Assembly: GCA_039654915.1 (NCBI GenBank)
Contig: CM077595.1
Coordinates: 92,483,501-92,547,500 of the forward strand
DNA: 64,000 nucleotides
Origin: Aquilaria yunnanensis
Taxonomy: Eukaryota > Streptophyta > Magnoliopsida > Malvales > Thymelaeaceae
Direction of reading: 5' to 3'
Shown here piece by piece: positions 1 through 14,100 of the stretch (position 1 is its first letter; every line of letters starts with the position of its first letter). The notes beneath the pieces were generated by a model that saw only the letters and a program-made list of their open reading frames with translations, was not told where the DNA came from and did not search any database. The position numbers were made by a program, and so were the translations under genes.

Positions 1-514
1 AAAACGTCCTGTAAGTAACAGTTGGATCATGTTCTGGTAAGAAAGTTGGAGCTAAATGACCTTAATCCCAATCCAGATGTCAATGGCCTGATTATACTAC
101 CGCACAATTTTATAATTAATTAATCTTCCTATATATCTATATATTCATTAGTTTATAAATCCATTTTTTCATCATTAGTAAAATCATCATTATTACATTG
201 TTATTGCTAATATAAACATCCTTTCTGTAGTATACTTAACTTAGGGCTCATTTTGTAAAATTTTATAGTTTATTCTTCCAAGCTTCTATAAAAGCATGTA
301 GAATTAATAAGAAAAAAATTATATCGTCTTATAATTGAATCCATATAGTACAATGAAATATATATACAATGAAATATTACAAAATTGGCTGTGAAATATT
401 AAGTAATAAGCTATTTAATACACTATTATTAATTAATATTTTTAATTTTTCATTTAACTTGTACATCAAATGAAATTCTATAAGTTAATAAGCTCAAAAT
501 ATATTTTTAAAATA
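1..514. other. AT-rich intergenic DNA, no gene seen
   Basis: Low-complexity AT-rich sequence with no coding signal on either strand. It ends where a Stowaway-like element begins. Any regulatory role is not visible from the sequence. Confidence 0.5.
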
Positions 515-1232
515 TACTCCTTCCGTCCCATATTTTTTGCACCGTATTCCTTTTTTGGTTGTCCCAAATTTTTTACACTATTTCCTTTTTTGGCAAATTT
601 TAGCAATGAAAATATCCGTTATACCCTCTCCACCCACCAACCCTTTCAAATCAAACTTTTTTTTTTTTTTGCCAAGTCCCTCCGGTGACATCTCTCTAGC
701 TACACCCCTCTAGCGATGCCCAGACTGGTGTCATCGGGACACTAGTCGGCGATGCCCAGACTAGACAGACAATCGAGGAAGTGACCATGGTAGCGTCGAG
801 AATGGCGGTGACTGATGGACGAAAGAAGCGTAGGATTTGTAGGCGATGAGAAGCAGGATTGACGAGTTAGGCCGGAAATTGACGAGTTAGGGACAAAATC
901 AACGCGATGGGCTTGGCAATCGATGTGCCGGGTTGGAATCGACATGAAGACGATCAGCGACAGCGTCGGAGACAATCAGTGATAGCGTTGGAGCTTACAA
1001 ATTGACGAATTGCTGGCAGTTAATCTTTTGGATTTTGGTGATTTGCTGACATATTGAAGACTACACCGCTGGAATCGATCGTTAGGGCACTGTTCAATGG
1101 CAGGGAGCTATTGGAAATCGGTGAATCGTCTGGGAGAGAGAAGGGTAGAATTCTCTACAACATGAAAATTGTAACTCACCTAAAAAATCATGCAAAGTCA
1201 AATGGTGCAGTTAATGTAGGACGGAGGGAGTA
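515..1232. mobile_element. Stowaway-like (Tc1/mariner) MITE, about 715 bp
   Basis: The element opens with CTCCTTCCGTCCCA after a TA and closes with the inverted counterpart GGACGGAGGGAG before TA. This matches the CTCCCTCCGTCCC terminus and TA target duplication typical of plant Stowaway MITEs. It is longer than most. The interior holds short spurious reading frames on both strands and nothing that resembles a transposase. Related ends recur in this window at about 39.6-40.5 kb. Confidence 0.75.
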
Positions 1233-1798
1233 GTATTTTTTAAAATTTTATATTTGAATTGGATAACTCATAAATAACTAATTACGTTCTAAAAGAATTT
1301 TTTCAAGTTATTATTAAGTAGGTAAAGTGCTAGTTTTTAAACGGTTCAATTGATGTGATATCCTCGTTTTCATGGTATATTCCATCGACGTAATGGAAAT
1401 CAATGGCTTTAAAACATAGAAAATATTATAGTTTATTTAGGAAAAAAAAAAAGAGAAGAAGAAGAAGAAGAAATGGTTTATTTTAAACATTTTCTAAAAA
1501 TTTCAGGAACAAATACAATAATCCAATCTGCACATTCTAATTAGAGTTACAAAGTTCTAGATTTCTTTTGAATTTAGAGGTGAACTATGAGAAAATAGGA
1601 ATCTAGTGACTTAATTATAAAAGTTACCAAATTAGATGTACAATTTTGATTTTTTCCCCCTTGTTTTTAACTTCATTTTTCTGTCACATTGGATTTTCGT
1701 CAAATTTTCTGTCTATAGGACTAATAGTGATCACATTTTTTAAGATATAGAACTCAAATAGAAAATCATGAAAATATAAAACTTACTTAGAAAAATTG

Positions 1799-2092
1799 TA
1801 CTCCCTCCGTCCCAATTAAGTTGAAACATTTGTCTGAGTACGGAGATTAAGATGTATGTAATTTGTGTTAATTTTTTATGTAGTAAAATTTTAAATAATG
1901 ATTAAAAAAGAAAAGATTCTTTTTTGGGGTTTGTGTAATGAGAGATTAAGTGGATATTAAAAAAAAGAATCTTTATTGGATTTTGTGTAAAAAGATTATT
2001 TAATTGTTTAAAACTTTTCAAAAAAAAAAACGTTTCAACCTTTTAGAATATTAAAAAAAATATGTTTCAAGTAAACTGGGACACAGGAAGTA
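1799..2092. mobile_element. Stowaway MITE, about 290 bp, upstream of FKF1
   Basis: The left end reads TA then CTCCCTCCGTCCCAATTAAG. The right end is a diverged inverted copy ending GGGACACAGGAAG before TA. The subterminal motif GTTGAAAC/GTTTCAA appears at both ends. The element ends about 280 bp before the FKF1 start codon, so it may lie in or next to the FKF1 promoter. Confidence 0.75.
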
Positions 2093-2264
2093 AAATTTAT
2101 AGGATTTTTTTTTCCTTTTTTCCTTCTATTTCTTATTCACATATCATATTTGGCACAACTTAGAATTTTGTCGAACGGCTCGCTGCGTGCTTCCCCCAAA
2201 GCAGGCAGTTTGGCAAAATCAAGTGACAACGCGGGGCAATTTCGGCCAGGCAGATTCAACGCAT

Positions 2265-2272
2265 AAATATCT
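2265..2272 (+). promoter_or_regulatory. Candidate evening-element-like motif upstream of FKF1
   Basis: AAATATCT lies about 100 bp upstream of the FKF1 start codon. It matches the core of the plant evening element (full form AAAATATCT), which gives evening-phased expression through CCA1/LHY/RVE factors. Arabidopsis FKF1 peaks late in the day, so the position makes sense. An 8-bp AT-rich motif also occurs often by chance. Confidence 0.4.
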
Positions 2273-2319
2273 CTCTCATGGGTAGAAGATAGATGGGACT
2301 TTGCAAAAGCTAGTCTTGA

Positions 2320-4785
<2,466 letters not shown>

Positions 4786-7100
4786 TGTTAACTCGACTGC
4801 TTCTCGGAAGTGCTTCAGGAAAAGAAGAGGGAACAAAGTATTTTTCTGTTCTTTAGTCTAATCAGTTCGAATCCTTGGAACTTAGAGGTTAATACTTACC
4901 AACATGCCGTCTGTTTGTATGCTTTGATGAGTTACTCGTCGTGATGTTTTTGGTTTGTATGTATTGCAGTGCAGACGTCGCTTGTGTCCATGTTCTGTTT
5001 GCAGTGATGCTGGTGGTTGTATGATTGTCTGTAATTTAATATAATGTTCGATTGAGGTTATGTACCTTTTCCCTTGAATGTAGGGGCTGTGACAATAATT
5101 TAATAGAAGATATCTGCAGTGGAAAGGGAAATACTTAAAAAGGTTATTACACTGCTGTTCATTATGGATTCAGTTTTTTTTTTTTTTAAAGAACATTTGT
5201 TAATCCCTCGTGAATAAATTTGTTAAATTGATTTCCAAAATTCAGATCCAGTAAACTAATAACAGTAGCAGTACAGGCAAGACAGGTTTACGTGCCAGTT
5301 TCAACAAAATGTTTGAGTTAGTAAAAGGCCTAACTGCTCTTTGGCCTTCGTAAAATCGAGAACTTTCATATTGATGCCCGACAGAATAACTGGTCTAATA
5401 GGATATTTTGGAGTAGTAAACTAATCATCCGTCTCAATCTATAAATAGATATGAAAGTAGGTATTTGGGTAAATGGTCTTTTTATAATTAAAAAAAAAGT
5501 CAATAGTAATTCTCAGAATAATACATGTACTTTGAAAACGATTTAGGAATGACATGTGGCAACTTCCTTTTATACCCCTGGACAGACATACGTGTCACAT
5601 GAAGATTGGCTGTTAATTTGACTTCAAATTAAAGAAATGTTTTAGAATTTTAAATTCTCGCATTCCTGAACATAACACATGTCCAGCTAATATAAAATTT
5701 TAATTCCATTTTTTTCCGATGGACGTGCCATTACCCCACGTACTACTAGAATCAGTTAAGTCAGTTTAATGCAATATTAATTTAGCAATTTAATATTATC
5801 TAAAGTGATGCGGTTATAGACCCTTTTTTTGGCCCACTTTCTCATCTTCCTAACCGCAAAACCACCAAGACTAACTATCTTACAGCCCACTTCCCCCGCC
5901 CTTTGTGGCTTTCTTAGTAAACATCCCAACCCACTACGGCGCAACTTAATGTTGTTACAGTTACACAAGTCAATATAAAAACCAAAGAGAACAAAGCATA
6001 ATTTTATAGTTTACATTCCTGAGAATATAATTGAAATTACAACGCTTTTCCATTTGCTGAAAGGATCTTTGACGACCTTCTGCCAGCTATCTCCTTGCAA
6101 CTGTTGCTCCATCTGAACCGTGCAATTGGTGCCACCTGTAGTAGCCAAAGGTTGTATAGGTTTAGAAATAGTGCTAATTTACCACACAGGAGCGAAGAAT
6201 CTCACTTTTGAATGCATTTTATGCAGAAATCACTACTTCCAACTAACACAGCAGGATTTTGTGAGGAAGGTGTTCCACAGTTTTCAATAAATATCCTTAT
6301 GCCTATCTAAATTAATGATTCAAGCATTTAAACTGTACATATTAAGCTCTGGTTATTATAACCTCCTCTGGTGCACTAACTCACGCAGTAACAGTAGTCT
6401 GAAGCACTTTCCAGATTCTTAGTTATTACCACTTTTGACGATTTGCATTAAAGATGTGTGATGCTTTTTTTTGTAAGTGTAAAACATTTATATGGGACTA
6501 AGTGTATACAGCAGAAACTAGCCATAAAATACCAGCACTATTAGGTTGTGTATGTTTTTTGGTCTCTGTATATACTTTAGACTCTTAACAATTCCTATTG
6601 GATATTAGTAATTATACGTACCATTAATGTTATTCATCTCCAAACCTTCTCTGTGACTCTTTGGTACTCTTTATGACCCTTCTTTTCCTGGGTTTAAAAG
6701 TAAACCATTAGTTAACAAGTTACATGAAACCTAATGGGGAAAATTATGATGTCAACGTTGTGCGGAAACAATATTTTCACCTTTTTCGGAGAACCACCGC
6801 TGCCTGGGGCCGCGCATGTAGTTCATGCGCCGATGCGCCAATGGAGAATCGCTGACAACCCCGCCGTCAATATCTGCTGTTGGTACTAAACGAAAGTTCC
6901 CAACGAAGGAAGTAAAAAGAAGCTTTATTCTGTCCGGACGAATCTAGGGTTTCAAAACATTTGCAACAAATCTACCGAAATGTCTTCCTCGCAAAAGAAG
7001 TTGATTTTGAATACTCTAATCGGATGATGGAGGAGAGTAAAACAACATTAAAACAACCAAAATTTACGTCTGAAATTTTTTTTTTTTTGTAAAATACCAG
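4786..7100. other. FKF1 3' flank and intergenic DNA
   Basis: The first few hundred bases after the FKF1 stop are presumably its 3' UTR. The remainder is AT-rich with no reading frame that has recognisable protein similarity. I see no RNA gene. A pyrimidine/purine run and short frames near 5.8-5.97 kb are not convincing. Confidence 0.4.
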
Positions 7101-8617
7101 ATCTACAAAAACTAGATGCTTGTAAGACTGTCTCGGTCACAGAAACTGAAAACGGAGAAGATAACCTATCGATTACTGGAATTGAGAGACTTTTCTAAAA
7201 AAGGACCGCCGTATACGACGGATCAGACGCCGGAAAATATGAACGGATGGCAGCGGCGTCAATGGAAAACTCAAGCCCATGGCCGCCCGTCGCAGGGAAA
7301 CACATAGCGATGATGGCTGCCGACCGAGAAATAGAAGAAGAGGGCGGGTGAATCTCAAAGAGGCCCAGAATGTTTTAGAGAGAAGGAAGAGAGCAGGAGA
7401 GGAAGGAGAGAGAAAAAGGATAGGTCGCAAATGTCTGCTCTCCGAAAAATTCGCTACTTATACTAATTTTTTTCCATAAATTACACTCCCTCCCCCTGTT
7501 TTATTCTCCAGTGTTTAACATCAACCCCTTTTTATATTCCACTTTCAACTTTGCCCCCAGTGTTTTAAAATTAAATTTTCCTCTCTGCCTTCCACACTTC
7601 TTGAAACACTGGTTCGTACTTCGTATATTTGACTTCTCCAAATTCCTGCAATGCTTGGTACAAATTGTTTGGTGGGCCAAAGTATTCTGCCCATTTGTTC
7701 ACGTTTATGGACTATATTCCCCTATTTGAAAGCCCATACTTTTAAGTGACCCATATTTAACTTATTTTTTTCCCATCCATTTGATATACATCCAATGTGT
7801 TCATAAATATAATATTTCATACATATACTAATTTCTTACATGTACCGCTTTTAAAATATTAATAGTTCCCCCTTTATTTGCTTTATTGTACTTAAAAATA
7901 AAAACACATTCTTCCTATCTTGTGAATAATTTATGATGACAAAATAGTTAATGACAATTTTTTAAAAGTTTACATCAATTTTTTTTCTTCCCATTTTAAC
8001 CTGACATCAATTTTTGTAACATTACTTGCCACTTTATATTTCTCTTGTCATTATTCCTTTACCATTTATCCAAATTTGTTCATTGGCCCAAACTTATTGA
8101 TTAGGCCCATTTTGTAATATTTATATCTTTTATCCTTACTTCTTACTCATTTTTATTAACAGATGTCGACTATTAACATAAACATATTTTAAAAAGTATA
8201 TAAATAGGGAAATTCAAAAATAGCCAACTGGGGTAATAATATTTCTCTTATCTTCCTTCTATAATTTCCTTCTCAATTGGATTTTTTTTCTAATCTTATA
8301 TTCTCATAGTTATTAATTACTTTCACATGATACTTTTCTCAATACAATTTACTCTTTAAAAAATTATCTTCATTTTTTTTTTATTATCTCCACTGACCAT
8401 GAAGTCCTTGTCTCAGTTTCCAGATACACTACTTTACCATGCTACGACTATCCATTGATACTATTGCCCTCATTCTCTCAAAAGTGTTATTCAACTATCC
8501 AAAAAAGTAATACCAACGATTGTTACACAAATGGATAATAGAAACAATTTGAGTACTTGAATCTTATATATTAGTTGTATATTGTTATTGGGACACAAAT
8601 GTTTATATGAACTACTA
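7101..8617. other. Intergenic DNA, possibly the interior of a Helitron
   Basis: A GC-richer patch at about 7180-7430 carries overlapping frames on both strands but no domain I recognise. It lies upstream of a Helitron-like 3' terminus and could be captured sequence. I could not find a convincing Helitron 5' end (TC after an A), so the extent of any element is unknown. Confidence 0.3.
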
Positions 8618-8646
8618 CCCGTCCATTAGACGGGTTATGAAACTAG
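8618..8646 (+). mobile_element. Helitron-like 3' terminus (hairpin plus CTAG)
   Basis: CCCGTC-CATTA-GACGGG forms a 6-bp stem, followed after 8 bases by CTAG and then T. Plant Helitrons end in a GC-rich hairpin a few bases before CTRR and insert between A and T. The stem (8618-8623 with 8629-8634) and CTAG (8643-8646) fit this layout. The 5' terminus and any RepHel gene were not found. Confidence 0.6.
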
Positions 8647-8665
8647 TTTAGATGAAATGTATATA

Positions 8666-9001
8666 TATTTTTTTGTCTCAAAAAAGTTGAAACGTTTCCT
8701 TTTTTGAAAAATTTTAAACAATCAACTTACTCTTTTATCCTCATTTAAACTCCCACTACACAAAACCCAATAATTTTTTTTTTAATCTTCACTCAATCTG
8801 TCACTACACAAAAAAAATATATATATATATATATATTTTTAATCATTTTTTAAACTCTCACTACACAAAATCCAAATAATAATAATAATAATAATAATTT
8901 TAGTTCCATGGATAAAATTGAAAAAAATAACATAAATTACATACATCTTAATCTCCATGTTCAGAGAAACGTTTCATCTATTATGGGACGGAGGAAGTAC
9001 A
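8666..9001. mobile_element. Stowaway MITE, about 330 bp
   Basis: The right end TGGGACGGAGGAAG before TA is a good Stowaway terminus. The left end (TTTTTTTGTCTC after TA) is a decayed inverted copy. Both ends carry the GTTGAAACG/CGTTTCA subterminal motif seen in the element at 1799-2092, so the two belong to one subfamily. The interior has AT and ATA microsatellites. Confidence 0.65.
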
Positions 9002-9068
9002 AGGTTTGACTTTGTTCCACACAACATTGTAGCAGGTAACTTTTTCATAAATTTAGCATTAAAATAAA

Positions 9069-9405
9069 GACAGAAATATCAAATTTACCACTAATGTTTT
9101 GGGTAGGAAGTGGATATGTTACTATAGTTTTTCTTTTTGCCCAATTTCCCACTAATGTTTTAAAATAGGCCAAATATGCCACTGCCGATTAGAAAAATAA
9201 CAAAAAATGGTAAAAATAGCAGGTTTTGAAATCTTGGGGTTATTATATATTTTTTTAAAAATATCAAGACCTTTGAGATTTTTGCCAATAGAGAATCTCA
9301 TATCTGTCATCAGCGCTTTAGCTCTATTGCTGTTTCCATCACCAGTGCCCCAACCTCATCACTGCCCTCCTTATGTTTCTACTGCCTAATATCCTTGCTG
9401 GAATT

Positions 9406-9461
<56 letters not shown>

Positions 9462-9728
9462 TTTAATTACAAAAAGTGTTTAAAGTTTATTAAAATTTAC
9501 ATTATCACCCTAAAATTTTAAATTTTGTTATTTTTAACATTTTTTATTGGTTTTTTAATGTTTTTCATTAGATTTTAAACGGCCAATAGCATATCCACTC
9601 TTAATTTGAAACTTCAGTGGCATATCTGGCCCATTTTAAAACATTAATAAGAGATTGGGCTAAAAAAAACCATAATGACATATCCGCTCCTAACCCAAAA
9701 ATTTAGTGGCAAATTTGATATTTTTGCC
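9069..9728. mobile_element. Mutator-type MITE with long TIRs and 9-bp TSD (copy 1)
   Basis: A 660-bp element has inverted ends of well over 100 bp. The left starts GACAGAAATATCAAATTT and the right ends AAATTTGATATTTTTGCC. It is flanked by a perfect 9-bp direct repeat, TAAAATAAA, at 9060-9068 and 9729-9737. A 9-bp target duplication with long TIRs is the Mutator superfamily signature. The interior has a GA microsatellite and no transposase. A second copy lies at 42061-42675. Confidence 0.85.
9410..9458 (+). repeat. (GA)n microsatellite
   Basis: About 24 uninterrupted GA dinucleotides inside the 9069-9728 MITE. The second copy of this family has only a short purine tract at the matching position, so the array probably expanded after insertion. 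Confidence 0.95.
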
Positions 9729-9737
9729 TAAAATAAA

Positions 9738-11154
9738 TGTAAAAAAAAATAACTCATTCAAATTTCATTTTGTTTTAATTTTAAGTTTTTTTAATGCTAT
9801 GCTCTTATCACTAAAATGATTAGTTATAATCAAAAGATGACAATGTGAAATATAAAACTATACATGTTTCAATGTGATGAATATTTTTTTAGTCATTGAA
9901 AAATAATTCAACCAAAAAATTACATCTCTTATCAACTAAAATTTCTATTTTTAAAATAGATAAGAAATTTATTTATAAAAGTGCACTTTTAATTTTAACA
10001 ATTATGAAGCAAATTGCTTTATTAAACGATAGGCCTTTTAAGGTAAATAATTCATGCTACAAAACTCAATTACCAATAATAAAAAAATATGACCAAACAC
10101 AAAATTGTGTTTAATTCATGTTAATCAATTTACTATTTAACCATTAAATTAATGAAGGAAAAAAGAGAACATCACCTAGGAAAAAGAAAAATAAACTTCA
10201 CACATGGTAATTTTTAAGCGTTGGACAAAAGTCAAAGTAAAGTTTTGGCATAAATGGAGTAAATGGAAATATTATAAGTAGTAAGGATTTATTTACTTTA
10301 GAAGATGGTATATAAAAAAATAACAAAAAATTTTTTTGGGGATCAAGAGAGTAAATAAAAAGAACGTAGTTAAGTAGTTATTAAATTCAAAGACAAAAAT
10401 GCTACAGTGATTGAGTTTAGTGACAAAAATAATAGATTCAATTAAACACATCTTTGCTGACTAAACATATTCAATTGTAAAATTGTGCAACAACAGATTC
10501 AATTAGACACATCTGTTTGACAAAATTGTAAAATAACATATTCGATTAAACATATCTTTGTTGATTGAATTTTAGCAAACCAATATATCATACAACTGGT
10601 TAGGGTTCAGATCTTGACTTCTGTAAAAAATTATTATTATTATTATTATTATAACCACTGGGTGAGTTTAGGGAGGAAGCAAGACTAAGTTGTTGAATAT
10701 ATATCTTGTCACATTCTGGGTACTGGAAAAACAATTAAACACATCTTCCAACTTCAATTCATGAGTTACACGTCGCAACGAGATGAGAATTATCATGAAT
10801 ATTTCATGGGGCAGCCGAAAGCTCAATGAATTCATATAACCAAAACAAGTCTCCGTTGGTCAAGAGTCTGATTCAAACCAACAACTAGAAAGCAAGATAG
10901 GACTTGTACAATCGGTTTCCAGGTTCATATACACAGGAAGGATTTTTATTTTTTTTTTCCACAAAAGGAAATCTAAATCTGGGGGCACTCTTGATGAACA
11001 GAACAACAGGTGAGTAGGCTGTAATTCTCCCAATTGCGACGTGGTAAATAATGTGTCAACGAGTAAATCTACTCTCAAATGTATGTGGGTAAGAATAATC
11101 TGTTCTGATGAATCTGCCGTGTGAAATGTGGTGAGACAAAATGAACTGGGATCT
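9738..11154. other. AT-rich intergenic DNA and DRP1 3' flank
   Basis: No coding similarity on either strand. A (TTA)n run lies near 10.63 kb. The stretch closest to 11.15 kb is probably the 3' UTR of the minus-strand DRP1 gene. Confidence 0.45.
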
Positions 11155-14100
11155 TCATTTCCACGCCACAGCATCGATATCATCTCTTGCCGACTTGTAA
11201 AGCTCAAGCCTTTTAGCAATCTGAGTTCTCCTTTCCATCAGCTGTGGATCCTCATCCAACATTGCACTAAGCCGTTCCTTCTGTGCAAACACCAAAACAC
11301 TTGCCACTATTATTTTTCATTCCAGTAATTGAATGCACCATCAACATTTCCTAAGGTATCAAAGAACTATTAACATGAGCAGGAAGCCAAGGAACTTCTT
11401 GAAGTCAATGGCCTCCACCAAGACCCTTTGTCAATGATTTTCATAATACAGTAACATGCTTTGGCATTTCAAACACAACCATGCTCATTCCATACATTTG
11501 TATTTTAGAATACCGAAAGATTTTGAAGCGGACACGCAAACTTCCACAATTTTTTTTTTTTAAAGCTGCCTTATTGAGCCAAGCAGCAGAAAGATAAGCA
11601 AGCATGAAATGTCGACTTGGCACACAAGGATGAGCATACAAAAAGAAATGGAAATATCAAGAGTAGTTAACTGCTTTACCTCTCTCCTTCCCAGTTGAGT
11701 ATAGAAGTGGTTAAGCAATGATCTCTTGGCCTCTCTAACTTGACAGTAAACAATGGCTTTAGGAATAGTAATCCTAAGAGTGTCGCAGACCATTCCTATA
11801 TAAGCATTGACATTTGAACCTGAATAAAGCAGAACATTTCAGTGCTTGCCAATTTGATCCAGAAGGCAGAAGCAAATAACAGAGGTTTTTTTTATCGAAA
11901 CAAAAGAAAAATTATTATTGCTACTACCACAGGTGTCCCAACTCCTGAGTTGGTTGCAGAGTCATGATTCATGCCATTTACACCATCAAGGAATACAACA
12001 CCAGAACTAAATCATGTCAAAAGTTCAGAAAAACAGTTGGGTACGGTTCCACTATAAACATCCAAAACAACCAGAACTCCAGATAATTGAAAGACTTTGA
12101 ACCCTAAGACCTAGAACACACAACAAACAAGGATGTAAAATAGATTAAGCTTTAGGTAAAAGGCAAATAGTATAAGAATTTTATACATACCAATCCTCCT
12201 AAGATGATTATCCGTGAATGTATCCATATTATTACTATTAGGGCGTTGTTCTTTTGGGTTCCTCTCTGGTTCAGTACTGAGCTTCCGAAAAAAATCAACT
12301 GTCAGGTAGCTGGACTCCATTTCCACTAATCTTATGACCGTTTTCTGGCTTTCTTCGCGGTATCTTTCCAAAGCTTCATTTGCAGCAGTAGCAATGTCAT
12401 TGGTAAGTGTTGGAAATCGCTTCAATTCCTGCATTTGTCATAAAGGAGTATAATTTCATTCAGTAAGTGTTATCGATGCTCCAAATCACTTGAAAGGTAA
12501 ATAACGAACATGTCCAGACTTCATAGCCTTGTGTCATCGGATAGCCATTGACTAATTTCCAGCTTTTCACTAAATTTTCCTTAAAATTGGAGAAACCTAA
12601 AGAAATTCTTTATATAGTTTTCAGCAAGTTGTGTCTTCTCATCGAGGGGGACAAAAAGGCACCAACACTTGTATCTTCTACTTTTATGGTGAATAGGAAC
12701 TGAAACCTATTCAATGACATGTACCCCATATTTCAGGACACAAAACATGACAGATAGCCCCAAAAAGTTAATTATACATTAGAAAAGCCGCAAAAATGTA
12801 ACTGCAATAAGCAGCAAAAGTAATGAAAAGACATGATTATGCATGACAGAAGTAAAGAGCAAATTTAAAGTGAGCAAAGTTTTATGCAAAACAAAACTAG
12901 TTACCTCCGTTTCTGCTATTGACCTCCTCACAAGTTCTTTCAAAACGAAATGAACCTATGACATTACATGAGAAAATTAAATAGTTAAACGCTAACTTTA
13001 ACAGGAACACACAGTTTTATGATGAATGAAATAACAGCAACAAATCATCAGAATAATAGGAAAGGCTGATAATTATGCTAGTTCTTTTAGTATACTTCAT
13101 ATCGCCTAGTTGGGGGATGCATGTTTAAGAGATCAGAATATAATAAATCTTTCAACAGTTTTTGTCAGGAAAGGAAAAGAAAAAATAAAATCCACTAGGT
13201 TCTATGCACTAGTAAATGTGGCCACTGGAAGTTAAAAAATGGATGCACGTATATTCTCCTGTTTGATCGATATGTGGTGAGTGCAAAGTGGCGACACTAA
13301 CCCAAGCTATTTTCTTTGAAAAAAAAAAGAAAAGAAAAGAAAAAGCTATTTTACAGAACATAAGGAACAACTACAAGTGGCTGTTATGTAACCAACAATT
13401 ACAAGCAAGAATTACTGCAGTGAATAAGGACATTACAGCATCCACTGAGGCTTCAGCAGGGCCTTTAAAATAGCTAATAGAACCATCAATAAGCCTTCTG
13501 TAACCTTGCTCCGGTGCAATCAGATGGGGCTGGTAGCCATCAGCCTGTGTCACCACCCTCTGCACATTTTTCAATGAGAGATGGCGGTCTATAGGAAGCT
13601 TTTTTAAAGCAGCTGGCAACTGATGGTCAAAAACTCCATATATGCGATCACCACCAGGTCTCCTGAATTAGCAACTTATTGCTTCAGTAACAGTTATTTC
13701 CAAAAGATCAAAAGCTGTGACAGTTAAACTGTATATATATTACTATTCAATGCGAATATTATTTAGACATGTACCCTTTTTTAAGTGAATTATTATTGTT
13801 TTAGGCATGTACATTTGCTTGGAGTTGCATACTGCTCCGTCATAATTATGATGGTTGCTTTTCCATTATCTTTACTTTTCTAATTTGATATCCATTCATC
13901 TGCCAGTTTTTTCAGCCCTAAAAGAACTTCCCACTTATAATTAACATTTCTTTATCCACATCAAATAACGAAGAAACAGTCGTCTAAGTGGTTTATGAAA
14001 ACAGGATTGGAAACAGAACAATACCGAAATGAACTTGAGCTCTTTGTTCTTTTTCTTTATGAAGATACTTGAGCGCTTCATTTTAAAGTACCTCAACTCA

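Noticed and set aside
7173..7479. Overlapping frames on both strands in a GC-richer patch
   Set aside because: No recognisable domain, no splice-compatible extension. It may be transposon cargo but a gene call is not supported.
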